From: JTS-AC122 sp041742635
GTDB lineage: Bacteria > Planctomycetota > Phycisphaerae > Phycisphaerales > UBA1924
Assembly (NCBI GenBank): GCA_041742635.1
Contig: JBGSIF010000346.1
Location: forward strand, 1-32,104
Direction of reading: 5' to 3'
Length of the DNA: 32,104 bases
Program-made: the position numbers and the translations under genes
The notes under the pieces: model-generated
Seen by the model: the letters and a program-made list of their open reading frames with translations, nothing else
The model's database searches: none
Told to the model about the DNA's origin: nothing
Shown here: piece after piece, positions 1 through 8,900 of the stretch
Layout: each line of letters starts with the position of its first letter
Position numbering within the stretch: position 1 is the first letter of the stretch

Positions 1-54
1 GCGGTCGTAAGCCGCCAGCACTTTGGTGCGCAGATCGATCGAATAAGACTTCAT
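1..54 (-). CDS. IS630-family transposase, N-terminal 18 codons only
   Basis: An ATG at 54-52 on the minus strand opens a frame reading MKSYSIDLRTKVLAAYDR, which runs off the window edge. This matches the typical start of IS630 transposases (an M-K-x-Y-S-x-D-L-R-x-(K/R)-V-L pattern that begins the N-terminal helix-turn-helix). A GGAG ribosome binding site lies about ten bases upstream in 'cgaggagatcccggATG'. The DDE catalytic domain would be outside the window, so it cannot be judged whether the transposase is active. Confidence 0.75.
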   Translation of the reverse strand, partial: MKSYSIDLRTKVLAAYDR

Positions 55-140
55 CCGGGATCTCCTCGAATCCCGCAAGTCTGCATTCATTTTCCCATCG
101 CGCCAGGAAAATGCGCTACGAAGTTAGAGAAAGTGCTCTA
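1..140 (-). mobile_element. Left edge of an IS630-family insertion sequence (partial)
   Basis: The first ~54 bases encode the N-terminus of an IS630-type transposase. From there to about position 140 lies the short non-coding end of the element. The flanking gene on the minus strand loses similarity to its family at 139-140, where a TA dinucleotide occurs; IS630/Tc1-mariner elements are known to insert at and duplicate TA. I therefore place the element boundary at about 138-140. The other end and its inverted repeat are outside the window, so the exact boundary is inferred. Confidence 0.7.
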
Positions 141-1158
141 GGTTTGTCGTCCCTGCCGTCGTCCCCGCGGCGATCGTGCTGGCGTTCGAGCATTCATCGT
201 TGATCGGCGGCGCCTGGTTCGGAGCGAAGCCGTACAACTGGAAGTCCCCGATCTGCAAATCCGTGCTCGAAAACGGCACATCGAAAATCAATCGATACTG
301 GGTGTAAGACGTGCCGTTGGCGAACTCGTATTCCTGATCCTGATAGTTCGCGGTCGCCTCGGTCATGCCGGTTGAGTAGATCGGGGTGAACACCACCCCG
401 TCGTTGGACCCTTCGATCGTCACGTTCCGCGGCGTGCGCCCCGGGAACGCCACATCGTCGTTCGCGCTGAACAACGAAAAACCCGTCACCACCGTCGCGC
501 CCACCAGGGGCGTGATGTCCACGATCGTCGGGCCGAACACCGCGTTCTGCACGTCCATCTTCGTATTGAGCCGATTGTCGAACAGATTCGCAACCCCTTC
601 CGCGGGCGCTGTGAACCCACCCGGCGGGAGGGTGATCACCACCGTGTCGTCCGGCGACGTGATGTCCACCGCCGTCGCCAACTGCACTTCCCCGATCTGC
701 ATGCTGTTCGCCGCGCCGCGCACCGTCGGGAACGTCACTCGGTACATCCCGTACACGTTCGCGTTGTCGATCGTCGCCGAAGAGAAGATCGAGAAACGAT
801 TAATCGTCGGCGTCAACGTCCCCGCGCTAATGAACGTGAAGTTCACTCCGTCATCCGACCCTTCCAGCACGTACGTCGTCGGATCCCGCTCCGGCGCATC
901 ATTCGCCGTGATGCACGTCAGGTACCGCACCGTCCCCGTCCCGGTCGGCGTCACCGTGAACCCCGTGTTGATCACATCGAAGTTCAGGTACTTCGTGTCC
1001 CCAGTGTTGTCGATCACGTTCGGCGCGGCTTCGCCCGCCGGATGATTGGCCGACGACGCCTCGATCAGGTCGCCCGGGCGGGTAACATCGATTGCCTTCG
1101 CCGCGCCCGCTGCCGCGAGAACGGCACAGACGGCCAGACGTGTTGCGTGCATCTTCAT
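124..1158 (-). CDS. Secreted protein with two discoidin-like domains, 3' end cut by the IS630 insertion
   Basis: The 344-residue product starts with a signal peptide (residues 1-22, likely cleaved after AKA). Two similar domains of about 140 residues follow (roughly 24-165 and 167-310). Each contains 'LEGSDDGVNFT' or 'IEGSNDGVVFT' and ends in 'MQIGEVQL' or 'LQIGDFQLYGF', features of F5/8 type C (discoidin) galactose-binding-like folds that often bind surface glycans. The tail begins a third unit, 'NDECSNAST', common in planctomycete surface proteins. It breaks after 'TTAGTT' and ends in an unrelated NLEHFL read from the insertion sequence. The start has a good GAGGAG site 8 bases upstream. 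The native protein was probably longer, perhaps with a C-terminal dockerin or sorting domain now lost. Confidence 0.75.
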   Translation of the reverse strand: MKMHATRLAVCAVLAAAGAAKAIDVTRPGDLIEASSANHPAGEAAPNVIDNTGDTKYLNFDVINTGFTVTPTGTGTVRYLTCITANDAPERDPTTYVLEGSDDGVNFTFISAGTLTPTINRFSIFSSATIDNANVYGMYRVTFPTVRGAANSMQIGEVQLATAVDITSPDDTVVITLPPGGFTAPAEGVANLFDNRLNTKMDVQNAVFGPTIVDITPLVGATVVTGFSLFSANDDVAFPGRTPRNVTIEGSNDGVVFTPIYSTGMTEATANYQDQEYEFANGTSYTQYRLIFDVPFSSTDLQIGDFQLYGFAPNQAPPINDECSNASTIAAGTTAGTTNLEHFL

Positions 1159-1239
1159 ACGAACTCCTCAAAATGTGGTGAACGGACCTCGTGAACCATT
1201 TCCCCCCACCCACCATCTCCGCGAGAGTGCGGAACCTAC

Positions 1240-1268
1240 AGATTACATGATAATGGCATCGCTTGCAA
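1240..1268 (-). promoter_or_regulatory. Candidate sigma70-type promoter for the discoidin-like gene
   Basis: On the minus strand, TTGCAA (1268-1263) is followed after 17 bases by TAATCT (1245-1240). Transcription would start near 1233, about 75 bases before the ATG at 1158. The -35 is a fair match and the -10 fits TAnnnT. Confidence 0.4.
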
Positions 1269-1348
1269 CCGCTTTCTTCTCTAAACTCACCCGTTCTCAC
1301 AGGATGCTGAAATCCCCTCCCAGAATCCTGCTCAATACACCTCTCTTC

Positions 1349-1380
1349 CGAGTTGACTCGGCCCAACTCGTTGATAGCGT
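1349..1380 (+). promoter_or_regulatory. Candidate promoter with overlapping inverted repeat upstream of the OmpA-like gene
   Basis: TTGACT (1353-1358) and TAGCGT (1375-1380), spaced by 16 bases, form a plausible promoter 65 bases before the ATG at 1445. An inverted repeat with 7-base arms, CGAGTTG (1349-1355) and CAACTCG (1364-1370), overlaps the -35 and the spacer. It could be a regulator site, but no regulator is encoded next to it. Confidence 0.35.
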
Positions 1381-1444
1381 CCAATGCTCTCTTGCCCTCG
1401 TCGAAACCTCCCTCGTACACGCCCACACTCTTTGGAGAACTCAC

Positions 1445-2128
1445 ATGGATGTGACCACTCACATTGGAACCAACACCCGTCGTCTCCGCATCCGTCAACT
1501 TGTTGCAATCGTTCCGGTCGCACTCGCATTGATCGGGTCGGTCGGCTGCTCGTCCTCCGCCGATCAGGACGAACTCGGGCGACTCTCGGCCCGCAGCGAG
1601 CAACTCCGCGAAGACATCTCCCGCGCGCAGATGGAGCGTGATCGCTTGCTCGCCGAACTCGCCACCGCCAACACACCAGTACCGGAACCTGCCCCGGAGG
1701 TCGCGCCGACGACCCCCAAGCGCTCGACTGACCCCGATTTCGGTGCCGACACGACCACTACCCGTCGCGGCGGCGACTTGGTGGTCGAAGTCGCTGGCGA
1801 CGTTCTGTTCGATTCCGGCTCGATCACTCTGAAATCCACTGCTAAACGTACGCTCGACCGCATCGCTGATGCGATTCAGGGGCGATACTCGGGAAATCTC
1901 GTACGGGTCGAGGGGTACACCGACCGTGACCCCATCAATAAAACCAAGGGCAAGTTCGAGAGCAACGAGGAACTGAGCGCGAAACGAGCACTTGCGGTCG
2001 AAAAGTACCTGGTCACCCGCGGAATCCCCGGCGAGCGGATCTACGCCGCCGCGTTCGGCCCCGCTGATCCGAAATCGACCAAAAAGGCCAGTCGAAGGGT
2101 TGAGATCGTGATTCTGAACGCGCGGTAA
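1445..2128 (+). CDS. OmpA-family peptidoglycan-binding lipoprotein
   Basis: A 227-residue protein starting at the ATG at 1445, chosen because GGAGAA lies 6-7 bases upstream and a lipoprotein signal follows directly. The frame is open further upstream but without signs of coding. The signal region ends in a lipobox, IGSVGC, with the lipidated cysteine at about residue 35. A short coiled coil (about 42-65), a Pro/Thr-rich linker and a C-terminal OmpA domain (about 100-227) follow. The OmpA domain shows 'VEVAGDVLFDSGS', 'VRVEGYTDRDP', 'LSAKRALAVEKYL' and 'SRRVEIVI', including the Asp and Arg residues that bind diaminopimelate in this family. Its expected role is anchoring the outer membrane to peptidoglycan. 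It differs from Pal in having the coiled coil and linker. Confidence 0.85.
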   Translation: MDVTTHIGTNTRRLRIRQLVAIVPVALALIGSVGCSSSADQDELGRLSARSEQLREDISRAQMERDRLLAELATANTPVPEPAPEVAPTTPKRSTDPDFGADTTTTRRGGDLVVEVAGDVLFDSGSITLKSTAKRTLDRIADAIQGRYSGNLVRVEGYTDRDPINKTKGKFESNEELSAKRALAVEKYLVTRGIPGERIYAAAFGPADPKSTKKASRRVEIVILNAR

Positions 2129-2158
2129 AGGCCAGTTCGATTGAGAATCGCTTTCGAG

Positions 2159-2189
2159 GGATTCCCGGGTGAGTGAAGTGCGGGAATCC
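2159..2189 (+). terminator. Hairpin after the OmpA-like gene
   Basis: A perfect 9-bp inverted repeat, GGATTCCCG (2159-2167) and CGGGAATCC (2181-2189), encloses a 13-base loop. It begins 31 bases after the OmpA stop codon and lies before the tRNA promoter. There is no T-run, so it may protect the 3' end or act as a weak terminator. Confidence 0.4.
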
Positions 2190-2211
2190 GTCTCAACCTT
2201 GGGTAAAAGAC

Positions 2212-2240
2212 TTGCCGATAGCGGTTGGCCCGCTTAGGCT
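2212..2240 (+). promoter_or_regulatory. Candidate promoter of the tRNA-Arg gene
   Basis: TTGCCG (2212-2217) and TAGGCT (2235-2240) are separated by exactly 17 bases. The predicted start, near 2247, lies 2 bases before the mature tRNA 5' end at 2249. Confidence 0.45.
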
Positions 2241-2248
2241 TGTGTGCT

Positions 2249-2322
2249 GCGGGTGTAGCTCAATTGGATAGAGCACCTGACTACGGATCAGGAGGTTAAT
2301 GGTTCGACTCCATTCACCCGCG
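2249..2322 (+). tRNA. tRNA-Arg (anticodon ACG)
   Basis: A complete 74-base cloverleaf. The acceptor stem is GCGGGTG (2249-2255) with CACCCGC (2315-2321), and the discriminator is G. The anticodon stem is CCTGA/TCAGG with loop CTACGGA (2281-2287), giving anticodon ACG (wobble A, expected to be edited to inosine by TadA). The T arm is AATGG-TTCGACT-CCATT (2298-2314). The 3' CCA is not encoded. A small hairpin at 2338-2352 (ACCCA/TGGGT) lies 15 bases downstream. The gene sits between a plus-strand OmpA gene and the end of a minus-strand efflux gene. Confidence 0.95.
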
Positions 2323-2448
2323 TTTCCAGGCGTTTGGACCCATTCAATGGGTGATTGACAACGCCGTCGGTTCCCGATCAGACTTGGTCTGCGTGCGAGC
2401 CAACCCGAGTCAGCGCGACAGTCTTGCCGACGAACTATCAACGAAGAA

Positions 2449-3714
2449 TCATTTGGGCTTGGGGGCTTCTGCAGTTTGGGTGATTGTGACCCCTCGACCC
2501 TTCGAGAGCGTTTGTGCACCCCGAACGACCACGGCATCAGCCTTCAGGTCGCCGATGATCTCGATCATGCCGTTGTAGGTTTCACCGATCTCGATTCGGT
2601 GTTCGATCGCCTTACCATCTGCGATGCTGAAAACCCGCCGAACGCCCGCGAACGTGACCACCGCTTCGGGTGGTACAAGCGTGACGAGGGTGTCGCTTTC
2701 AACGACGACGGCGGCTGTGGCGAACGCGCCGGGTTTTAGCCGGTCTTGGGCGTTTTGGATTTCGATTTCGACCTCGAACGCACGGGTTCGCGGCTCGATG
2801 CGAGGAGACACTCGGGTGACCAGCCCATCAAAAGGATCTTTGGATGCATCGACGGCGATCGAAGCACGGCGGCCGCGCACGACCTGCTCGACGAATCGCT
2901 CAGGGACCTGCCCCCGAAACTTGATGACATCGGCAGCAACCAATCGAACAAGAGCCTGTCCGGGAGACACCAGTTCGCCGAGCGAGGCAAGGCGCTGAGA
3001 AACGCGGTATTGGATGGTGTCGCCGGGGACGGGACGCGGGGCTCGCACGGTGGTGTCGTCGATCTGCTGCTGAGTAGTAGCAATCGCGGCGGCAAGAGTG
3101 CGAGCGTCGGCAAGGACGGAACGAGCAGTCAGCAACTCGACCTCAGCACTCTGGCGGGACACCTCGGCCTGCGTCTGGATATCCGCAAAGTCCTGCGCGG
3201 AGATAAGCGGGGGTTGCTGGTTGAAAAGCGAAGAAGCCCGTTCGAGCCTGGCGATAACGTTGGCGGATTCGGCGTGGGCGCGCTGGACGGTCGGAACGGA
3301 AGCGAGATCGAACTCGGGGCCGGGGATTTCGCTGAGGCCAAGTTTGGCAAGCGCGGCGAGGAGGGAGGCGCGGCGCTCGGCCAACGCGAGTTCATAGTCG
3401 GTGCGGTCGATCTGGATGATCGGTTCGCCACTGGGGGCGAGATCTTCGACGTCGCGGAGGACTTGGACGACGCGACCGCCGACTTTGGCGGAGATCGTCG
3501 CTTCTTCGCGGCCGAAGAGGGTACCGGTGACGGCGAGCGAGCGCTCAACGGCGGTACGAAGAACTGGGGCGGTGGCAACTTCAACTGGTGGGAGTGTGGG
3601 TGTACCAGAAGTGGCTGGGGGCGTTTTTTTTGAGCACGCAACAGACACTAGGATGCAAACAAGGGCACCAACGAGGGTGAGAAGCGGGAAGAAGGGACGA
3701 AGTTTGTGGATCAC
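2449..3714 (-). CDS. RND efflux membrane fusion protein (HlyD/AcrA family), predicted lipoprotein
   Basis: Periplasmic adaptor of a tripartite efflux pump. I choose the GTG at 3714 (421 residues, VIHKLRPFF...) because GGAG lies 8 bases upstream; a GTG at 3750 would add 12 residues without a ribosome binding site. A hydrophobic segment ends in LVSVAC, a weak lipobox. A biotinyl-lipoyl-like first half ('ATISAKVGGRVVQVLRDVEDLAPSG'), an alpha-helical hairpin, the second lipoyl half ('SLGELVSPGQALVRLV') and a beta barrel ('VSPRIEPRTRAFEVEIEI') follow, in the normal family order. It is transcribed away from the TetR, outer-membrane factor and pump genes, which it should serve. This arrangement is less usual than an MFP-RND operon. 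The shared intergenic region contains a candidate TetR operator, so both units are probably co-regulated. Confidence 0.87.
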   Translation of the reverse strand: MIHKLRPFFPLLTLVGALVCILVSVACSKKTPPATSGTPTLPPVEVATAPVLRTAVERSLAVTGTLFGREEATISAKVGGRVVQVLRDVEDLAPSGEPIIQIDRTDYELALAERRASLLAALAKLGLSEIPGPEFDLASVPTVQRAHAESANVIARLERASSLFNQQPPLISAQDFADIQTQAEVSRQSAEVELLTARSVLADARTLAAAIATTQQQIDDTTVRAPRPVPGDTIQYRVSQRLASLGELVSPGQALVRLVAADVIKFRGQVPERFVEQVVRGRRASIAVDASKDPFDGLVTRVSPRIEPRTRAFEVEIEIQNAQDRLKPGAFATAAVVVESDTLVTLVPPEAVVTFAGVRRVFSIADGKAIEHRIEIGETYNGMIEIIGDLKADAVVVRGAQTLSKGRGVTITQTAEAPKPK

Positions 3715-3754
3715 GTCATACTCCGGGTGCAACCGAGGCGAGAGGCACACGTAG

Positions 3755-3774
3755 AATACCGACCAGTCGGTATT
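3755..3774. promoter_or_regulatory. Palindromic TetR-type operator between the divergent efflux genes
   Basis: A perfect inverted repeat with 9-base arms, AATACCGAC (3755-3763) and GTCGGTATT (3766-3774), has a 2-base centre CA. Its size and ACCGAC/GTCGGT core are like operators of many TetR-family repressors. It lies 35 bases before the tetR ATG (3809) and 41 bases from the GTG of the membrane fusion gene (3714). Possible -10 hexamers for both directions, TAGAAT at 3752-3757 on plus and TATTCT at 3758-3753 on minus, touch its left arm, so a bound repressor could block both promoters. Confidence 0.7.
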
Positions 3775-3808
3775 GAGGTTCCGTTATTGACGGTGTTGGA
3801 AGCAACAA

Positions 3809-4384
3809 ATGCAACGCCCGAACGAAAAAAAACGAGGAGAAATAGTCGCGGCGGCGGCGAAGTTGTTCGCGTCACGCCCGTTCGATCAAGTCTCGCTTGA
3901 CGAAATATCGCAGTGCGCGAAGGTTGGGAAGGGGACGTTGTATGTGTACTTCGAGAGCAAGGAATCGTTGTATCAGTCGTTGGTGCGAGATGGGTTTCGG
4001 CAGATTATTGACCGGATGCGGGAGCAACTTGCAATCGCACCGGAGTCAAGCCGAGCGAGGCTGGCGGTGGTGGCGGAGCGGCTGGTGGACTTTGCGTTCA
4101 GCCTGCCGGACTTGTACCGGGTGATGCGGTATCAGATTCGGACGGGTGAAGATTCGGAACTGCGTGTGTTGCGGGGCGAGTTGGTGCAACTGATTCGGGG
4201 AGTGATCGAAGACGGGATCGGTCGTGGCGAGGTGAGCGACCCGAGGCCGGACCTGACGGCGGAGTTCGTGATCTCGTTTGTACGGGGGGTGATGATGTAC
4301 CCGCCCGGTGGCTTGAACGCCGAGATGCTGAAGGAGCACCTGTTGCATGTGATCTGGAACGGGATCGGGAGGCAGGCGCGATGA
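3809..4384 (+). CDS. TetR/AcrR-family transcriptional repressor
   Basis: A 191-residue protein with a standard TetR N-terminal DNA-binding domain (residues about 6-55): 'ILxAAAKLFASRPFDQVSLDEIS' followed by 'AKVGKGTLYVYFESKESLYQ', where the recognition helix ends in the family's Y-x-Y/H-F-x-x-K-E-x-L pattern. The C-terminal ligand domain is variable, as usual, so the inducer cannot be predicted. The stop overlaps the start of the outer-membrane factor gene by 4 bases (ATGA), so it is translated with the pump genes and should autoregulate. The likely target is the palindrome at 3755-3774, 35 bases upstream. Confidence 0.9.
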   Translation: MQRPNEKKRGEIVAAAAKLFASRPFDQVSLDEISQCAKVGKGTLYVYFESKESLYQSLVRDGFRQIIDRMREQLAIAPESSRARLAVVAERLVDFAFSLPDLYRVMRYQIRTGEDSELRVLRGELVQLIRGVIEDGIGRGEVSDPRPDLTAEFVISFVRGVMMYPPGGLNAEMLKEHLLHVIWNGIGRQAR

Positions 4385-5907
4385 AGAAGTGCAGTGGAGT
4401 AGCCGTAGGGGTGGTACTCGCGTGGGTGCTGGGGGGGTGCGCGGTGGATCAGCAGCAGGAGGTTGGTGCATATCGAGCGATTACGGATCTGGATGAACTA
4501 CCGAAGTTTGAACCGGGACAGCCGGTTTCGCTGGAAGACGCGGTGCGGCTGGCCAATGCGTACAACGAGCGGCTGGCGATCGGCGGCGAGCAATACGTGC
4601 AGGCACTCGCGGAGCGTCGGCGGCTGGCGGCATCGCTGTTGCCGACGCTTGATTTGTTCGGCGATGTGACGCTTCGGGAACACACCGGTGCAAGCGGGAC
4701 AACCAGCGGATCGGGAAGCCAAGGGAGCCGGGTGGTGTCGTTCGACGGGGGCTTCACGGCCCAGTACACACTGCTGACGGGGATGACGGATTTCAGCACG
4801 GTGCGCGCGGCCGAGGCGGACGTGCGGATGCAGCGGTGGTTGCTGCTGGACTTGCGCGAGGTGCTGATGCTGGAGACGGCGCGGGCGTACTACGCGGTGC
4901 TGCTGGCGGATCGGTTGGTACGGGTGCTGGAGTCGTCCGCGACGGTGCAGGCGGAGCGGCTGCGGGATGTACGGGGGCGTGAGGCGGTGGGGTTTGCCAG
5001 GCCGCTGGACGTGGCGCAGATCGAATCGCAGGCGTCGCAGACACGGGTATCGCTTCTTGATGCGGAAAACTCGCTATCGAACGCGATATCGGCGCTTCGT
5101 TTTCTGACGAACGCGGATCTACGGCAAAGCCGGTTGACGGATGGGTTCGAGCCTTGTGACGGCTCGGGGGAACTGGAGACGATGATCGCGCAGGCGTGCG
5201 TGGTGCGTCAAGATCTGCTGGCGGCGCGAGCGGGGGCGGACGCAGCGCGAGCCGAAGTCGATGCGAGCTTCGGGGAGTACGCACCGACGGTGCGGATCAA
5301 CCTGGATTATTTTTTGACGCGGCAGACTTCGCCGGAGGACTTGGACCTTACGTCGCTGATCTCGATCAACCTGCCGCTGTTTTCGGCGGGGCGGATCGAC
5401 GCTGGGGCGCGTGCGGCGTGGTCGGTGTTTCGAGAACGGGTGCTGGAGTATTCGCTGCTGATGCGGCAGATCGAGCGGGACGTGGAAGTCGCGGCGGCGG
5501 ATCTTGATGTATCCCGAAGACGGGTGGCGGAACTGGAAGCGCAGGTGAAGGCGTCTGAAGAAGCACTTCGGCAGGCGGAATCGGCGTATCAAGCGGGACT
5601 CGGGACGAACCTGGAGCGGGTGACGGCGCAGGATCAGTTGCTCGCGGCGCAGGTGCGGCAGGCGCGGGAAGCGTACACGTTGAAAATCGCGGCGCTGGCA
5701 CTTCGGCGAGCACAGGGGCTGTTGACACACGAACTGACAGCGGCGGCACCACCGATGCCGACCGAAGCAGAGACTCGCCGGCCGATATCGGCGTTCATCC
5801 GTCGAGGTCCAGGGGAGAATGCTGTGGGCGGCGAGGCGGCGGGATCTGGAGTGATGCAGGGGAAGAAAGAAAGCGCGGGAGAGCCGGCGCGAGCAAACGG
5901 AGAATGA
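4381..5907 (+). CDS. TolC-family outer-membrane efflux lipoprotein
   Basis: A 508-residue outer-membrane factor expected to form the trimeric exit channel of the pump. A lipoprotein signal ends in VLGGC (cysteine 20), as in OprM/CusC-type factors. Two homologous outer-membrane-efflux repeats follow (about 50-245 and 265-465), rich in long Ala/Arg/Glu helices. Typical elements are 'SLEDAVRLANAYNERL' at the start of the first repeat and 'QAESAYQAGLGTNLERVTAQDQLLAAQ' in the second. The C-terminal ~45 residues are low-complexity Gly/Ala/Glu. GGGAGG about 8 bases upstream supports the start, which overlaps the tetR stop by 4 bases. The RND gene begins one base after its stop. Confidence 0.9.
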   Translation: MKKCSGVAVGVVLAWVLGGCAVDQQQEVGAYRAITDLDELPKFEPGQPVSLEDAVRLANAYNERLAIGGEQYVQALAERRRLAASLLPTLDLFGDVTLREHTGASGTTSGSGSQGSRVVSFDGGFTAQYTLLTGMTDFSTVRAAEADVRMQRWLLLDLREVLMLETARAYYAVLLADRLVRVLESSATVQAERLRDVRGREAVGFARPLDVAQIESQASQTRVSLLDAENSLSNAISALRFLTNADLRQSRLTDGFEPCDGSGELETMIAQACVVRQDLLAARAGADAARAEVDASFGEYAPTVRINLDYFLTRQTSPEDLDLTSLISINLPLFSAGRIDAGARAAWSVFRERVLEYSLLMRQIERDVEVAAADLDVSRRRVAELEAQVKASEEALRQAESAYQAGLGTNLERVTAQDQLLAAQVRQAREAYTLKIAALALRRAQGLLTHELTAAAPPMPTEAETRRPISAFIRRGPGENAVGGEAAGSGVMQGKKESAGEPARANGE

Positions 5908-5908
5908 C

Positions 5909-8900
5909 ATGCAACGACTCGCCGAGGTGTGCATCAAGAGGCCGGTGTTCGCGGCGATGCTGATATTGTCGATGGTGGTGGTGGGGAGCGTGGCGTTCAC
6001 AAAACTGGGAGTGGATCGGTTGCCGTCGGTGGATTTGCCGACGGTGAACGTGAGGACGTCATTGCCGGGGGCGTCGCCGGAGGAGGTGGAAACGCAGGTC
6101 TCGCAGCCGCTCGAGGAATCGATCAACACGATCGAGGGGATCGAGGAGTTGCGGTCGATCTCGGGGCAGGGGCAATCGATTCTGATCGTGACGTTCTCGC
6201 TGAAACGTGACATCGACGGCGCGGCACAAGACGTGCGGGACCGAGTGGCGGCGGCGGTCCGGCGGCTACCGGATGACGCGGAAACGCCGGTAGTGTCGAA
6301 GTTTGATAATGATTCAAGCCCGGTGTTGACGCTGGCGCTGTCGGGCGAACTGAGTATTCGGGAACTGACGGAACTGGCGGACAAGACGATCAAGCCGCAA
6401 CTGGAGCGGTCGGCCGGGGTGGGCGAGGTGTCGATCGTGGGCGGGCTTGAACGGACGGTGAACGTGTGGATCGATGCGTCGCGGCTGGCGGCGCACGGGG
6501 TGCCGATCACGGCGGTGCGGGATGCTCTTGTGAGGCAGAACTCGGATATTCCCGGGGGAAACGTGACGGGTTCGGCACGCGAGCAGGTGCTGCGGACGCT
6601 GGGGCGGCTGACGGATCCGCGGGATTTCAACATGGTGCCCGTGGCGGTGATTGACGGGACGCCGATACGCGTGCAGGACATCGGGTATGCGGAGGATGGA
6701 ACGCGGGAGCAGCGATCGTCGTCGCGGCTGGATGGGAAGCCGGCGGTATCGCTGGAGATCCGTCGCCAATCGGGCGCGAACTCGGTGGCGGTGATCGAAG
6801 GGGTGAAGGGGTCGCTGGAATCGATTAGGACGCAGATGCCGCTGGGGGTGCGGCTGGAAGTAATACGGGATCAATCGACGTATATCTACGCCGCGCTGCA
6901 TGAGATCGAGACGCACCTGGTGGTGGGGGCGATTCTGGCGAGCCTGGTGGTGATGGGGTTCATGCGGTCGTGGCGATCGACGCTGATCGCGGCGGTGGCG
7001 ATACCGGCGTCGGTGGTGTCGACATTCGCGGTGATGTGGGCGCTGGATTTCACGCTCAACAGCGTGACGATGCTGGCGCTGGTGCTGATGGTGGGGATCG
7101 TGATCGACGACGCGATCGTGGTGCTGGAGAATATATTTCGGTTTGTGGAAGAGAAGCAACTGACGCCGATGGAAGCGGCCCGGCAGGGGACGGCGGAGAT
7201 CGGGCTGGCGGTGCTGGCAACGACGCTGTCGCTGGTGGTGATTTTTATACCAGTGTCGTTCATGTCGTCGATATCGGGTCGGTTTTTGTATCAGTTCGGG
7301 GTGACGGCGGCGGTGGCGGTGATGGTGAGTCTGCTGGTGTCGTTTACGCTGACGCCGATGATGTCGGCGCGGCTGCTGCGCAAGGGGGTCGCATCGAAGG
7401 GGCACGACGCCGGGTCGCGCGGCGGGTTGTACGCGATGATCGACAGGGCGTATACGTGGATGCTTCGGTGGTCGCTGCGGCTGCGGTGGGCGACGATGGG
7501 GATCGGGGTGCTGATCATCGCGTCCTCGGTGCCGCTGTACTCGATGCTGAAGCAGGATTATCTGCCGAGTGATATTGATGAGGCGGAGTTCACGATTAAT
7601 GTGAACGGGCCGGAGGGGGTGAGTTTTGCGGCGTTTGATGAAGCGGTGCGCTCGGTGGAGAGCACGGTCGGCGAACACCCGGCGGTGCGGACGACGCTGT
7701 CGTCGGTCGGCGGTTCGTTTCTGGGGCAGGTCAACCGTGGGGACATCTATGTGCGGATTGCGCCGCATGGGGAGCGGTATCCGACGATCGGGCGCGTGTG
7801 GCGGTCGCTGCTGGGCGGGAAGCCTATGGCGGCGTTTGAGGGGAACTACACACAGTCGGAGGTGATGCAGGATCTGCGACGGGCACTTCGGAAGTACCCG
7901 GATCTTCGGATGTCGGTGCGGAGTTTTCCGGCGTTCAATATCGGGGGCGGGAACTTTGACATCGACCTCGCGATACGCGGGCCGGAACTGGAGCGGCTTG
8001 CGGAGTTCACGGAGCGCTTGCGTGAGCGGTCGGCGGAGATCGGCGGGTTGCCGGACCTTGACACGACGCTGAAACTGAACACGCCGGAACTGCGAGTGAC
8101 GATCGATCGGGAGCGGGCGTCGGACCTTGGGGTATCGCCACGGGATATTGGGACGGCACTGAGGCTGCTGGTGGGCGGGGACGACGAAGTGAGCCGGTTC
8201 CGAGATCCAGAGACGAGCGAGGACTATGACGTACAACTGCGGCTGATCGCGCCGGATCGATCGGACCCCGGAACGCTACCAAGGCTGCTGGTGCCGGGGT
8301 CGGGGAATGAAGTCATCGAACTTCGGAGCATAGCGAGGATCGATGCGAGTGACTCGGCGGCGCGCGTGGACCGGCTGGATCGCCAGCGTGCAGCGAACGT
8401 GCGAGGGTCCGTTGGGCCGGGGTTCGCGCTGGCGGATCGGTTGGAGGCGATGCGAGCGGAAGTGGACACGTTGGACATGCCGCCGGCGTACACGGTGCGG
8501 GTGCTGGGGCGCGGGCGTGAACTGCAGCGGACGTTCACGGAGTTTCTGCTCGCGTTCATGCTTTCGCTGGTGTTCATGTACATGATCCTTGCGGCGAACT
8601 ACGAGAGCATCGTTCACCCGTTCACGATTTTGCTTTCGATCCCGCTGTCGATCCCGTTTGGTTTTTTGTCACTGTGGGCGCTTGGGGGGACGCTGAATCT
8701 GTATTCCGCGCTGGGGATACTGGTGCTGGTGGGCGTGGTGAAGAAGAACTCGATCCTACAAGTGGATCACATGAACCAACTGCGAGCGAAGGGGATGCCG
8801 CGGCGTGAGGCGATCATCCAAGGGAACCGTGACCGGTTACGCCCGATCTTGATGACGACGCTGGCGCTGGTGGGCGGGATGCTGCCGCTGGCGATCGGGT

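Noticed and set aside
2746..3633. A 295-codon plus-strand open frame opposite the membrane fusion gene
   Set aside because: Gly/Asp/Arg-rich antisense shadow; the minus-strand gene has lipoyl-domain motifs and a ribosome binding site.
6314..8236. A 640-codon open frame on the minus strand inside the RND pump gene
   Set aside because: Its product is dominated by Arg/His/Pro, typical of the antisense of GC-rich genes; the plus-strand pump is certain.
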